Shown: positions 28,501-36,810, counted from the stretch's first letter. The stretch is DNA of 64,000 nt from Clostridiales bacterium (GCA_019418545.1 DYBQ01000002.1:1979-65978); one strand, 5' to 3'. Made by a program: numbers and translations. The notes: generated by a model not told the origin, from the sequence alone.

Positions 28501-28704
28501 GACTTTGATGTGCTGGACCACATCAATGTGACCATCAAGGCTGGCGACAAGCTGCTGGCCATTGTGGAAGGCCATAAGGATGAAATCGGCCACGATACCC
28601 TGGCCGACAGCATCGCTGCAGGCGAGCCTGTGGGAGAAGCCGTTGCCGAATGGGATATTAACGGCGAAAACGCTGTGATTGGCGTGGAAGTAGTTAGAAA
28701 ATAA
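25576..28704 (+). CDS. ileS: Isoleucyl-tRNA synthetase (IleS2-like)
   Basis: Charges tRNA-Ile. The 1042-residue length and features such as YTSSAPWIPKRFSGKAVREG fit the longer, eukaryote-like IleS2 class rather than the IleS1 class of about 920 residues. Motifs: PPTANGKPHIGH (class I HIGH), editing domain with TTTPWTLPSN, GTGVVHIAPAFGEDD, FDSGSMPFAQ and QKMSKSKGNAVDPFE (KMSKS), then the anticodon-binding region. IleS2 enzymes are generally less sensitive to mupirocin. AAAGGAGG precedes ATG 25576. A housekeeping gene between two parts of a phage cassette. Confidence 0.97.
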   Translation: MYNKVSTNLNFVEREKQVEEFWRNEHIFEKSVEMRRSCPNYTFYDGPPTANGKPHIGHVETRAIKDMIPRYRTMKGYDVPRKAGWDTHGLPVELEVEKLLGLDGKEQIEQYGLEPFIERCKESVWKYKGMWEDFSGTVGFWADMDNPYVTYHNDFIESEWWALKQIWEKGLLYKGFKIVPYCPRCGTPLSSHEVAQGYKDVKERSAIARFRVKGEDAAFLAWTTTPWTLPSNVALCVNPHEEYVKVQMNEDSQVYYLAHALCDTVLGEGTYTVLETYVGKDLEYKEYEPLFHYVEPKEKCWYVTCDEYVTLTDGTGVVHIAPAFGEDDANVGRRYGLPFVQLVDAKGEMTKETEWPGVFCKDADKEVLKNLETRGLLFSAPQFTHSYPHCWRCDTPLIYYARDSWFIRMTDVKEDLIRNNNTINWIPETIGKGRFGDWLENVQDWGISRNRYWGTPLNIWECECGHRHAIGSIEELKSMSPNCPDEIELHRPFIDAVTITCPHCGKQMKRVPEVIDCWFDSGSMPFAQHHYPFENKELFEEQFPADFISEAVDQTRGWFYSLLAISTLIFNKAPFKNVIVLGHVQDENGQKMSKSKGNAVDPFEALATYGADAIRWYFYTSSAPWIPKRFSGKAVREGQRKLLSTLWNTYAFYVLYANIDKFDPNQYEWKKDTLSVMDKWLLSKLNTMVREMDTNLENYRIPEAARALQDFVDDMSNWYVRRSRQRFWGKELTQDKINAYKTLYTALVTTAKAAAPMIPFMTEDIYQNLVRNLDKNAPESVHLCDYPVCDESAIDSELERQMEQVLQIVALGRAARNEASLKNRQPLAQMFVRAEFESDPLFQQVIAEELNVKELHFVNDASKFTNYTFKPQLKLLGKKFGKQINEVRTALAELDGSKAKQELDETGKLTITLSTGETSLTEEELLIETSQMEGFASITDRGVTVVLDTRLTPELIEEGFVREVISKIQSMRRDADFDVLDHINVTIKAGDKLLAIVEGHKDEIGHDTLADSIAAGEPVGEAVAEWDINGENAVIGVEVVRK

Positions 28705-28727
28705 TTTCGAGCTAAATAGAAAAATGA

Positions 28728-28777
28728 GAAGCCTCTCTGCAAAGTTCTTGTTTGCAGAGGGGCTTCAAATTTTTTTA
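28728..28777 (+). terminator. ileS terminator
   Basis: GAAGCCTCTCTGCAAA pairs with TTTGCAGAGGGGCTTC (one G-U) around a seven-base loop, then AAATTTTTTTATTTT. Strong intrinsic terminator 24 bases after ileS. Confidence 0.92.
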
Positions 28778-28921
28778 TTTTGTAAAAATCCCGATTTTAA
28801 GCCGTTTTTCCCATGATATACTTTCTTTTGTCAAAAAAACAAGGGAGCACCCCATTCTTTCTGCCGTCTACAATAAAGACAGAAAAACTTTTATAACAAG
28901 CTGTGGAAAGGATGGATAAAC

Positions 28922-30679
28922 ATGGATATTATGCAATCAGAGCACCCATTTTCTCCTGTGATTGGCGTGGAAGAAATTCGGGCAGCAACAGAAATCCTCA
29001 AAAAATACCGGCAAGGAAAATCTAATCTGGAAAAACGAGTTATCGAAAATGAACAGTGGTTTAAAATGCGCCATTGGCAGCAATTCCGAAACAAATCCCG
29101 GGAAGGGGACCCAGAGCCGGCTTCTGGATGGCTGTTCAATTCCATCGTTAACAAGCATGCCGACGCTATGGATAATTTTCCTGAATTGTGCGTATTGCCG
29201 CGGGAAGAAAGCGACCAGAAAACGGCGCAGGTATTGGGGGCTGTTTTACCGGCTATTTTGGAGCAAAACCAATTTGAACAGATTTATTCCGATATTTGGT
29301 GGAAAAAACTGAAAAGTGGTACGGGTGTCTATGGCGTTTTTTGGGACTCCAGCCTTGCAGGCGGTTTGGGCGATATCCGAATCCAGCCAGTGGATATGCT
29401 CAATCTGTTTTGGGAACCGGGCATCCGTAATTTGCAGGATAGCCGAAACCTGTTTACAGTGGAACTGGTGGACAACGAGGTACTGGAAGAACAGTATCCA
29501 GCGCTTCGTGGAACCCTGCATACGCCTTCTTTGGAAGTGGGAAGATATCTGTATGATGACAATGTGGATACCAGCGAAAAATCTGCTGTGGTGGATTGGT
29601 ACTATAAGCGCGGAGGTCTGCTGCACTACTGCAAATATGTTAACGATACGGTCTTATATGCCAGTGAAAACGACCCACTTCTTGCACAAATTGGCTGGTA
29701 TTCCCATGGTAACTATCCTTTTGTTACCGATGCGCTGTATCCTGATGAAGGAACTCCTGCAGGATTTGGCTGTGTGGATGTGATGAAAGATTGTCAAATG
29801 TATATTGACAGGCTGAACCAGGCGTTAATGCGCCATGCTATGATGGCTTCCCGGAAACGGTATTTTATCCGAGATAACGGTGCGGTAAATGAAAAAGAGT
29901 TTGCCGACTGGAACCGAGATTTTATTCATGTGGCAGGCTCCGGTCTTGGGGAAGACAGCATTCGCGAAGTGAGTATCGGTACCATTGACAATGTGATTCC
30001 CACTATGCTCAGCCAGAAAATTGAAGAATTAAAGGAAACCAGCGGAAACCGAGATTTTTCTCAGGGCGGTACCACTGGCGGTGTAACGGCCGCCAGTGCC
30101 ATTGCAGCCTTACAGGAAACGGGCAGCAAACTCTCCCGAGATATGATAAAAGGGAGTTACCGGGCATTTGCCAAAGTTGGATATTTGTGTATTGAGCTGA
30201 TGCGGCAATTTTATACCGAGCCCCGATGCTTCCGTATTGCTGGAGAGAACGGAGAGCAATTTCAAAGTCTGGACAACCGAGCCTTACTTCCTCAGCCGCA
30301 GGGCTCTGCTTTTGGACTGAATTTGGGTGAGCGGCTTCCAATATTCGATGTTCGGGTAGTCAGTCAAAAAGCGTCTCCTTTCAGCAAGGCGGCTCAAAAC
30401 GAATTGGCAAAAGAACTGTACACGATGGGATTTTTCCGGCCTGATATGGGCGAGCAGGCGCTGGCCGCTTTGGAAATGATGGACTTTGAAGGAAAAGACA
30501 TGGTAAAACGCACGGTCTCCCAAAATCAGCAAATGCAGGCGCAGCTTGCACGAATGCAGGAACAGCTGACACAGCTGGCAAAGGCAGCGGTACAGCAGCC
30601 GGGTTTGCAGGAAGGAACTTCGCCTGAAACACTGGAAAACACACCGGAGCCTATTGTACCGGATGAGGAAGCAAATTGA
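28922..30679 (+). CDS. Phage portal protein
   Basis: A 585-residue protein of the phage portal type, forming the ring through which DNA enters the capsid. Recognised by overall layout: an N-terminal NEQWFKMRHWQQFRNK..GDPEPASGWLFNSIVNKHAD segment, ETSGNRDFSQGGTTGGVTAASAI in the middle, and a Gln-rich C-terminal coiled coil (NQQMQAQLARMQEQLTQLAK). Intact, no stop or frameshift. It is preceded by a weak promoter-like TATACT near 28818. Prp-like protease overlaps its stop. Its natural partner terL is 8.1 kb upstream, beyond ileS. Confidence 0.85.
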   Translation: MDIMQSEHPFSPVIGVEEIRAATEILKKYRQGKSNLEKRVIENEQWFKMRHWQQFRNKSREGDPEPASGWLFNSIVNKHADAMDNFPELCVLPREESDQKTAQVLGAVLPAILEQNQFEQIYSDIWWKKLKSGTGVYGVFWDSSLAGGLGDIRIQPVDMLNLFWEPGIRNLQDSRNLFTVELVDNEVLEEQYPALRGTLHTPSLEVGRYLYDDNVDTSEKSAVVDWYYKRGGLLHYCKYVNDTVLYASENDPLLAQIGWYSHGNYPFVTDALYPDEGTPAGFGCVDVMKDCQMYIDRLNQALMRHAMMASRKRYFIRDNGAVNEKEFADWNRDFIHVAGSGLGEDSIREVSIGTIDNVIPTMLSQKIEELKETSGNRDFSQGGTTGGVTAASAIAALQETGSKLSRDMIKGSYRAFAKVGYLCIELMRQFYTEPRCFRIAGENGEQFQSLDNRALLPQPQGSAFGLNLGERLPIFDVRVVSQKASPFSKAAQNELAKELYTMGFFRPDMGEQALAALEMMDFEGKDMVKRTVSQNQQMQAQLARMQEQLTQLAKAAVQQPGLQEGTSPETLENTPEPIVPDEEAN

Positions 30680-31026
30680 TTGTGGCTGCATTTTACCGGC
30701 AGGGCGATTTTATAATTGGAGAAATTAGCGGCCATGCTGGGTATGCTGAGGCCGGAAAAGACATTGTTTGCGCGGCTGCTTCCATATTGGCTTTTTCGCT
30801 GGCAGAAGGATTGGAAAGAGAGCAAAAACGAGGCGGGCTGCAATCCTTAATGATTCACCGCGCTGCTGGTAAAATGCGCGTTTCCTTTTCTCCCAACCCG
30901 GAAAGGATGGAAAGTGTTGCTGCCTTAATAGAGGGAATTGTTATCGGATTTGAACTTTTATCCCAAAAGTTCCCGGAATTTGTCCGTTTGAAAATGAAAG
31001 AAGAATTATTCCTACAGAAAACATAA
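30676..31026 (+). CDS. Prp-family cysteine protease
   Basis: A 116-residue member of the ribosomal-processing cysteine protease family. The pair expected for catalysis is present: His20 in SGHAGYAEAG and Cys32 in KDIVCAAASIL. The ordinary Prp gene lies between rplU and rpmA and trims ribosomal protein L27. This one follows the portal gene instead, starting at a TTG that overlaps the portal stop codon (TTGA), with GAGGAAG upstream, so translation is coupled. A prohead protease role is the likely reading, by analogy with phage layouts. Confidence 0.85.
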   Translation: MIVAAFYRQGDFIIGEISGHAGYAEAGKDIVCAAASILAFSLAEGLEREQKRGGLQSLMIHRAAGKMRVSFSPNPERMESVAALIEGIVIGFELLSQKFPEFVRLKMKEELFLQKT

Positions 31027-31063
31027 AAAATCCCGTCGGGAAAACATCCCGGCGGGATTTTTT
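31025..31063. terminator. Bidirectional terminator
   Basis: AAAAAATCCCGTCGGG and CCCGGCGGGATTTTTT form a strong stem with A and T tracts on both sides. It serves the Prp-like gene (plus) and the DHHW gene (minus). Confidence 0.92.
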
Positions 31064-31083
31064 GTATTTTACATGCTGATATT

Positions 31084-32268
31084 TTATCGAATCAATTTGC
31101 TTGCTACATCGGTATCACACAGCTGCTTGATACTGTAAACAGCCGCCAGCTGCGTAATATCATTCTCTTCAATATACTGATATATGTCAAAATTAAAATA
31201 TCGCAAATCCACCACATGGATTTCGGAAAAATGCTGTGCCAAAAAGGGAATCATACAGTTGGCATAAGAGTCTTTAATCAGCAGCAGCTTTTCGCCATCT
31301 TTTACGGCGCTGTTGCGAATCACATCTACGCTATGGTTACCGCCCAGGAAGGTGGAATACTTGTCCTTTTCCTCCAAAAACTCCATCCAATACAAGTCAT
31401 CCCGTACTGTCTCCCCTGTTTGCTGCGTAAGGGTGTTTTCCCCTTTATATCGGGGAATATAAAAATCATCCGGCTGCTGATTCCAATAAATGGCCTTGGA
31501 ATACAGGGTTCCGAAAAAGCTGTCCGACACCTTTTCAAAATCATACATATCCCGGGAAACCGGCGTAAAGCCCATGGCTTTTGCCATTTCGGTATAGCCT
31601 ACAAAAGCGCCTTCCAAATTCCAGTGATGGTCGGTTTTGTAGTAGTAATCCCCATTTTCCAAAGACAGGGCATCAAAAGTATCCACAACTGTTGTATTGC
31701 TGTCTGCCTTTTCCTCAATGGCTTTCAGCGCTTCCCGCTGGTCATATTCCGGCGCAAAGTCCGGGAGGTTGTCCGGCTGCTCCTGAGCACCGGAAGGAAC
31801 TGCCAGAATGGTTAGCGGAAGCCCTGCATTAGCACTGAAACCCGTGATGGCGCTGATGTTATCTTCAAACACCGTAGTATGGTCAGGAGGCAAAAGCACC
31901 TCGTAAATATGGTCGTTTTTTCCAAAATACACGCCGCCCTCCGCAGGGGTGGTTCCATAATTGGAGCCCAAATCCTTTTTCCCGCTTGCCAGCATCAATT
32001 GGGTATGCAGGGCAATAAAGTCCCGGCGCAAGGGGAAATGGTCGGAAACATAGTTTTCCATATTATCCATAAAGGAGCCGTCCAGCAGGTTTTCCACGCT
32101 CAGTGTGGGAAACTCTTCCAGAACACGGTTCTCATCCGGCGAAAATTCTTCCTTGGGTATCACAAGCAGGGATACCGAGCCAACCGCAATCACCAGCAGC
32201 AGGAATACTGCCACAATGCAGCGTTCCCATCCACAGGTTTTGAGTATCTTTTTGAGTTTTTCTTTCAT
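31084..32268 (-). CDS. DHHW-family membrane-anchored protein
   Basis: A 394-residue protein with an N-terminal membrane anchor (VAVFLLLVIAVGSVSLLV) and an extracellular SGNH/AlgX-like domain. The family signature YYKTDHHWN is present, with LLLIKDSYANCMIPFLA near the C-terminus carrying the Ser/Asp block. Such proteins pair with MBOAT acyltransferases, one passing acyl groups across the membrane and the other placing them on a wall polysaccharide. The MBOAT gene is 16 bases upstream in the same operon. Which polymer is modified is unknown. Confidence 0.88.
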   Translation of the reverse strand: MKEKLKKILKTCGWERCIVAVFLLLVIAVGSVSLLVIPKEEFSPDENRVLEEFPTLSVENLLDGSFMDNMENYVSDHFPLRRDFIALHTQLMLASGKKDLGSNYGTTPAEGGVYFGKNDHIYEVLLPPDHTTVFEDNISAITGFSANAGLPLTILAVPSGAQEQPDNLPDFAPEYDQREALKAIEEKADSNTTVVDTFDALSLENGDYYYKTDHHWNLEGAFVGYTEMAKAMGFTPVSRDMYDFEKVSDSFFGTLYSKAIYWNQQPDDFYIPRYKGENTLTQQTGETVRDDLYWMEFLEEKDKYSTFLGGNHSVDVIRNSAVKDGEKLLLIKDSYANCMIPFLAQHFSEIHVVDLRYFNFDIYQYIEENDITQLAAVYSIKQLCDTDVASKLIR

Positions 32269-32284
32269 GGTCGGTTTCCTCCTC

Positions 32285-33679
32285 TCAGAACTGGAAATAC
32301 AGGAACGGATTGTAGGAGTTATCCACCAGGAAACACACGCATACGATTAGCAGAGCACAATAGCCTACTGTCCAAACCGTTTTGCTCAGTGCATTTCCGG
32401 TGCGCATCTTCTCGGTGAGTTTCCCTGCCAGAGGCGAACTGCACAGAGCTGCAATGATGAGCGTTGGGCCAAATGTGAGCAGGCAATAGAGCCCCTGATT
32501 GTCAACCGGAACCGTACCTACGCTAAACATGGCCCCCAACATTCCAAACGCCTGCATAATATCTTCATAGGAGAAGAATACCCATCCGATTACCACTGCC
32601 AGGAAGCTATATAGCCAGGAGAAGAACCGTGGAATTTTGTCCAGCCATTTTCCCAAAAACAGCTTTTCGCAAATAATCAATATTCCAAAATATATGCCCC
32701 ACAAAGCATAGTTCCAGCTGGCTCCATGCCAGATACCGGTGAGCAGCCAGACAATTGCCATATTCCGAACCGTAATCAATGTGCCGCGGCGGCTGCCTCC
32801 CAACGGGAAATAAACATATTCCTTAAACCAGGTACCCAAAGTAATATGCCAGCGCTGCCAGAATTCCCGCACACTGTGGGAAATATAAGGCAGCCGGAAG
32901 TTTTCGGGAATTTCAAATCCAAACATTTTGGCAAGGCCAATAGCCATGTCCGAATAACCGGAAAAGTCAAAGTAAATTTGGAAGGTAAAGGCCAGAATTC
33001 CCAGCCATGCCGTTAAGGTAGAAGGAGAGCCTAAATATTCCACCTTATCCGCCAGTGCCGCCACATTATTGGCGATAATCACCTTTTTGAACAGGCCTAC
33101 CAGAAAACGCTGAGCACCTGCTGTAAACTTTTGAAGGGTTTCCTTTCGGGTAGTCATTTGAATGGCCAAATCTTCATATCGCACGATAGGGCCTGCTACC
33201 AAATGGGGGAAGAATGAAACATAGGCACCATAGTTCACAAGGCTGTGCTGGCGCGGCGCCCGGTCCCGATAAATATCGATGGTATAAGACATGGATTCAA
33301 AGGTATAGAACGAAATGCCAATGGGCAGCGCTACTTCGGGCACAGGGATGCCCAAGCCAGTGGCAGAATTAAATGTGGACACCAGAAGTCCCGAATATTT
33401 GAAGAACCCTAGCAGGGAGAGGTTTACAATCACACTCTCTATGACAAAGGCCTTGGCAATTTTAGGCTTGTCTCGGAATCGGTCCACCATAGCGCCATTA
33501 AAATAATCAATAAACGCTGTAAAGAGCATGAGCAGGATATACACCGGCTCTCCCCAGGCATAGAAAACCAAGCTGAACAGGAAAAGTACCAGATTCCTGA
33601 AACGCCGCGGTACAACAAAATAAACAATCAGTACCAGCGGCAAAAATACAAACATGAAAAACAGGCTGCTGAATATCAT
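32285..33679 (-). CDS. MBOAT O-acyltransferase (AlgI-like)
   Basis: A 464-residue multi-span membrane enzyme. It begins MIFSSLFFMFVFLPLVLIVYF, has the family segment DFSGYSDMAIGLAKMFGFEIPENF, REFWQRWHITLGTWFKEYVY and the catalytic His region LLTGIWHGASWNYALWG. It moves acetyl groups from a cytoplasmic donor outward for O-acetylation of a surface polysaccharide, working with the DHHW protein encoded next. Start ATG 33679 with GGAAGG upstream. Its promoter has an extended -10 about 95 bases away. Confidence 0.94.
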   Translation of the reverse strand: MIFSSLFFMFVFLPLVLIVYFVVPRRFRNLVLFLFSLVFYAWGEPVYILLMLFTAFIDYFNGAMVDRFRDKPKIAKAFVIESVIVNLSLLGFFKYSGLLVSTFNSATGLGIPVPEVALPIGISFYTFESMSYTIDIYRDRAPRQHSLVNYGAYVSFFPHLVAGPIVRYEDLAIQMTTRKETLQKFTAGAQRFLVGLFKKVIIANNVAALADKVEYLGSPSTLTAWLGILAFTFQIYFDFSGYSDMAIGLAKMFGFEIPENFRLPYISHSVREFWQRWHITLGTWFKEYVYFPLGGSRRGTLITVRNMAIVWLLTGIWHGASWNYALWGIYFGILIICEKLFLGKWLDKIPRFFSWLYSFLAVVIGWVFFSYEDIMQAFGMLGAMFSVGTVPVDNQGLYCLLTFGPTLIIAALCSSPLAGKLTEKMRTGNALSKTVWTVGYCALLIVCVCFLVDNSYNPFLYFQF

Positions 33680-33771
33680 AGCTTCCTTCCTCTTTCGATA
33701 AAATTCAACAAACGGTTTGATTACAATAGAACTATGTGAAGCTGTCCCTGCTTCTGTGAACAGCGCTTTTG

Positions 33772-33800
33772 ATTATAGCACAATTCTTCACTGGGAAAAA
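33772..33800 (-). promoter_or_regulatory. Promoter of the MBOAT-DHHW operon
   Basis: Extended -10 TGCTATAAT on the minus strand (TATAAT at 33777-33772) with a weak TTTTTC -35 (33800-33795). Confidence 0.5.
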
Positions 33801-33811
33801 GTTACAAATTT

Positions 33812-34249
33812 TTATGAGCAAAACTTTTCCATTGCAATGTGGGGACAGTGTTCATCCATATATTCTTCCCCATAAGAAGAATATCCCAACTTTTCATAAA
33901 ACCCTTTGGCCTGTACCTGTGCAGAAAGCATCAATTTTTCAGCCCCCTGTTTTTGGGCTTCCTTTTCCAGCCCTTCCATGACCAAACGTCCCAGCTCCCG
34001 GCCGCGCCATGGCTTTCGAACACAGATGCGTCCGACATGCCACACCTTGCAGTCATCTTCCCAATATGCACGTCCGGCGGCTACAGGAGTTTCTCCATCC
34101 ATCACCACAAGATGGACAGCCTGCTTGTCAATGTCATCAAATTCATTGTGAAAGCCCTGTTCCTCTACAAAAACCTCCTCACGGATAGCCGCCGCCTGAG
34201 GAAGTTTTTCAAGGCCCTGCGCCGTGATATAATGATACTTCTTCTCCAT
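33812..34249 (-). CDS. GNAT family N-acetyltransferase
   Basis: A 145-residue acetyl-CoA-dependent acetyltransferase, related to the ElaA/small-molecule group; substrate unknown. Seen are IREEVFVEEQGF near the N-terminus, VGRICVRKPWRGRELGRLVMEG with the acetyl-CoA loop, and LSAQVQAKGFYEKLGYSSYGEEYMDEHCPHIAMEK. AAGGAGG is six bases before the ATG at 34249; the ATG at 34255 is too close to it. It begins 11 bases after mscS and is co-transcribed. Confidence 0.9.
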   Translation of the reverse strand: MEKKYHYITAQGLEKLPQAAAIREEVFVEEQGFHNEFDDIDKQAVHLVVMDGETPVAAGRAYWEDDCKVWHVGRICVRKPWRGRELGRLVMEGLEKEAQKQGAEKLMLSAQVQAKGFYEKLGYSSYGEEYMDEHCPHIAMEKFCS

Positions 34250-34260
34250 CTTCATCCTCC

Positions 34261-35070
34261 TTAGGCCTTGTTGTGAATATCCAGCTGCGGGAAAGGTATT
34301 TCAATTCCTGCCTGGTCGAAGGCATTTTTTACCGACTCCTGCATTTCAAAATACAGCGGCCAATAGTTATCTGTTTCACACCAGATTTTTGCTACCACCA
34401 TAATGCAGCTGTCCTTGTGCTCACCAATTGCCACCAATGGCGGCGGGTCCTGCAATACCTTTTCGTTTTCTGCAATCACCTGATTCAACACCTCTCTTGC
34501 TTGTGCAAGGTTGGTGCTGTATGATACCGAATAGCTTAAATCCAACCGGCGGGTTGTCTGCGCCGTATAGTTGGTAATAACACTGGCAGTCAACTCCGAA
34601 TTGGGAATGACAATCTCTTTGTTGTCAAAGGTGTGCAGTGCCGTATACATAATTTCAATCCTATCAACCGTTCCTTCAACGCCTTCTACAGACAGGTAGT
34701 CCCCCACTCGGAAGGTGTGGGTAAATAAAATCTGCACCCCGCTGGCTACATTGCTCATACTGTCCTTTAAAGCCAAACCTACGGTCACACCCAATGCCCC
34801 GATTGCCGTAATAATCGAAGTTACGTCAAATCCCAGCTGCGCCGCTGCTGTAATGCCTATCAGAACTTTGAGAGCAATGCTGACCAGAGAACCAATAAAG
34901 GTAATCACACCGGCTTCTGCCTTTCCCCGCTCCAAAGCCTTCTTCAGTAGTTTCACCAAGGCTTTTGACAAAATCCATCCAACCGCTACTACAATTATGG
35001 CGCCTAATACCCGCGGCGCCATGTTTCCCAACCAGCCCAGCAGCCATTCAAAAAATTTTTCTAAATTCAT
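34261..35070 (-). CDS. mscS: Small-conductance mechanosensitive channel
   Basis: A 269-residue MscS channel that opens on membrane tension to release solutes after osmotic downshock. Three N-terminal membrane segments, the pore helix GALGVTVGLALKDSMSNVASGVQILF (broken by Gly/Ala turns), and the cytoplasmic beta domain with FRVGDYLSVEGVEGTVDRI and NSELTASVITNYT. I chose ATG 35070; AAAGGAG lies about 14 bases upstream, longer than usual. A TATAAT on the minus strand (35148-35143) is a plausible -10. Confidence 0.93.
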   Translation of the reverse strand: MNLEKFFEWLLGWLGNMAPRVLGAIIVVAVGWILSKALVKLLKKALERGKAEAGVITFIGSLVSIALKVLIGITAAAQLGFDVTSIITAIGALGVTVGLALKDSMSNVASGVQILFTHTFRVGDYLSVEGVEGTVDRIEIMYTALHTFDNKEIVIPNSELTASVITNYTAQTTRRLDLSYSVSYSTNLAQAREVLNQVIAENEKVLQDPPPLVAIGEHKDSCIMVVAKIWCETDNYWPLYFEMQESVKNAFDQAGIEIPFPQLDIHNKA

Positions 35071-35219
35071 TTTGTATGTATTCACTCCTTTACAAGGCTT
35101 CATCCAAATAATTTGATATCCATGTCCAGATAGTCATTCCTAATTATATCATTCACTCACAGCGGGCAAAAGAGGATTTTCAGCTTTTTTCAAAAATTGT
35201 GGCAACACCACTGAAAAAC

Positions 35220-35248
35220 TTCCTATCAAGCCCCGATTGTGCTATAAT
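35220..35248 (+). promoter_or_regulatory. Promoter of the MORN gene
   Basis: Extended -10 TGCTATAAT (TATAAT 35243-35248) 53 bases before the start; the -35 (TTCCTA) is poor. Confidence 0.5.
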
Positions 35249-35301
35249 ATACCAAGTTTTATCCCTATGGGATATGATTCTGAAAGAGGAGGTTCTCAAC
35301 C

Positions 35302-36810
35302 ATGCAGCAGCTGCCCGGAACACAACCTGTGTATTATTCCGTGTGCCTGTTTCCTTTTGACACAGCGGAGCGTTTTCATGGACCTTTGGCCCAACTGCTG
35401 CGCACATTTTTTCAAAATGAAAAAAACACACGGATATCTGGGGAAGATATGGTCAGCGGACAGCTTTCCCGATATCGGGGGAGCGTTCATAAAAAACGGC
35501 TGAAATGGATGAGAAAAATCGGCCGAATCACCGTTGAAGAAACCCTGCCGGTGGAAGAAGGAACTGCTTTATTGTTCCGCACTCCAGAAGGGCAGGTTTC
35601 CGCCCGCGTCCTGTTTCAGGAAAACCACTGGGTAAAAACCAGTTATTTTCGCCCAGGTAACCTGCATCCCTTTGTAATATTGCAGCCGGCTCAGGATGGC
35701 AACTATATTATCAGGCTGGATTGGGATGGGGATAACAACTGCTTCCATCGCACTGATTTGCTGGCCTGTCCCTATGAGCCGGGAACCGCCCTGCAAAGTG
35801 CCATCAATTCCCGGGCTGGTGAGCCCAATGTATTAGCTTCTACCGACCAGGGCGATTTTTGTTACTGTGTCCGCGAAGAACAGGCTTTGCGTCTGCGTTT
35901 GGCAGAATGTCCAGAGGAATGTGGAAGCCTATCTGTCTTGCCAGCCTTTTTGGTAAAAAAGCAGGAATCCTCTGCACCTACAGAAAAACCAAAGCCTTCT
36001 ATCTGTTTTGTTCAGGACAGCCCCGATGGCAGCTATGCTTCCAACCGGGAATTATTCCAAATCGATATAGAAATCCCTGCCACCCGTTATCTGGTGGCCG
36101 TCCGTCATGCCAATGGTGTCATTCAGGCTGATGGAAGAAGAATTAGCCGCCGAAAAGCACCAGAACCTTCTTTGGAAAAGCCCCAGACGCCTGCTAAACG
36201 GATTATTATCAGTGCAGAAGAATGCTGCGCCTATTTTGGAAAACTGATTAACGGCATGCGCAGTGGGCATGGACGCACTGCACAGGAAAACGGCGTAACT
36301 GCGTATGAAGGGAAATACTCCCTTGACCGGCGGGATGGCTGGGGGGTGTGTTACTACCGCTCTGGGGAGCCCTGCTATGCCGGAGGCTGGAAAGACGACC
36401 GACGGGATGGGTTAGGAGCTACTTTTCGGGAGGAAGACCACGCGCTGCATGTTGGTGTTTGGCAAGAAGGCGTACCGGGTAAAATTGGCTCTCTGTTTGA
36501 TAAAAACGGTAACCTGTGCTTTGCTGGCCGTATTGAAAATGGGCAGAAGGAAGGCCTTGGGATTTCCTATCGGACAGAAGACGGCTCCCTTTTTGTGGGA
36601 AAATGGAAAAACAATCAGCCCACCGGTGAAGGGACTGAATTTGATGCCCAGGGAAATCTGATTTATACCGGAATGTGGAAAGACGGCAAACGCCATGGCA
36701 AAGGGACTGAATTTGATGCCCAAGGGAATGTGGTTTTTACCGGGGAATGGCGTGAAGACCGGTATTATGACGGGATTCATTACAGCCGTCTGAAGCCAAG
36801 TGATATGTAG
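35302..36810 (+). CDS. MORN-repeat protein, unknown
   Basis: A 502-residue protein. The first 320 residues match no family I know. The C-terminal 170 residues carry about six MORN-type repeats with the YxGxWxxGxxxGxG pattern (YEGKYSLDRRDGWGVCYY, YAGGWKDDRRDGLGATF, FVGKWKNNQPTGEGTEF, YTGMWKDGKRHGKGTEF, FTGEWREDRYYDG). Two of them share a direct DNA repeat (GGACTGAATTTGATGCCCA at about 36633 and 36700). GAGGAGG precedes ATG 35302. MORN repeats bind lipids or proteins in eukaryotes; the bacterial role is unclear. Transcribed alone. Confidence 0.8.
   Translation: MQQLPGTQPVYYSVCLFPFDTAERFHGPLAQLLRTFFQNEKNTRISGEDMVSGQLSRYRGSVHKKRLKWMRKIGRITVEETLPVEEGTALLFRTPEGQVSARVLFQENHWVKTSYFRPGNLHPFVILQPAQDGNYIIRLDWDGDNNCFHRTDLLACPYEPGTALQSAINSRAGEPNVLASTDQGDFCYCVREEQALRLRLAECPEECGSLSVLPAFLVKKQESSAPTEKPKPSICFVQDSPDGSYASNRELFQIDIEIPATRYLVAVRHANGVIQADGRRISRRKAPEPSLEKPQTPAKRIIISAEECCAYFGKLINGMRSGHGRTAQENGVTAYEGKYSLDRRDGWGVCYYRSGEPCYAGGWKDDRRDGLGATFREEDHALHVGVWQEGVPGKIGSLFDKNGNLCFAGRIENGQKEGLGISYRTEDGSLFVGKWKNNQPTGEGTEFDAQGNLIYTGMWKDGKRHGKGTEFDAQGNVVFTGEWREDRYYDGIHYSRLKPSDM

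Noticed and set aside
26821..28593. 590-codon open frame antisense to ileS
   Set aside because: Shadow of the strongly biased ileS codons; no family pattern in the product and no start signals.
19371..31026. Complete inducible prophage
   Set aside because: No integrase, replication, capsid, tail or lysis genes and no att-like direct repeats seen; ileS lies in the middle.
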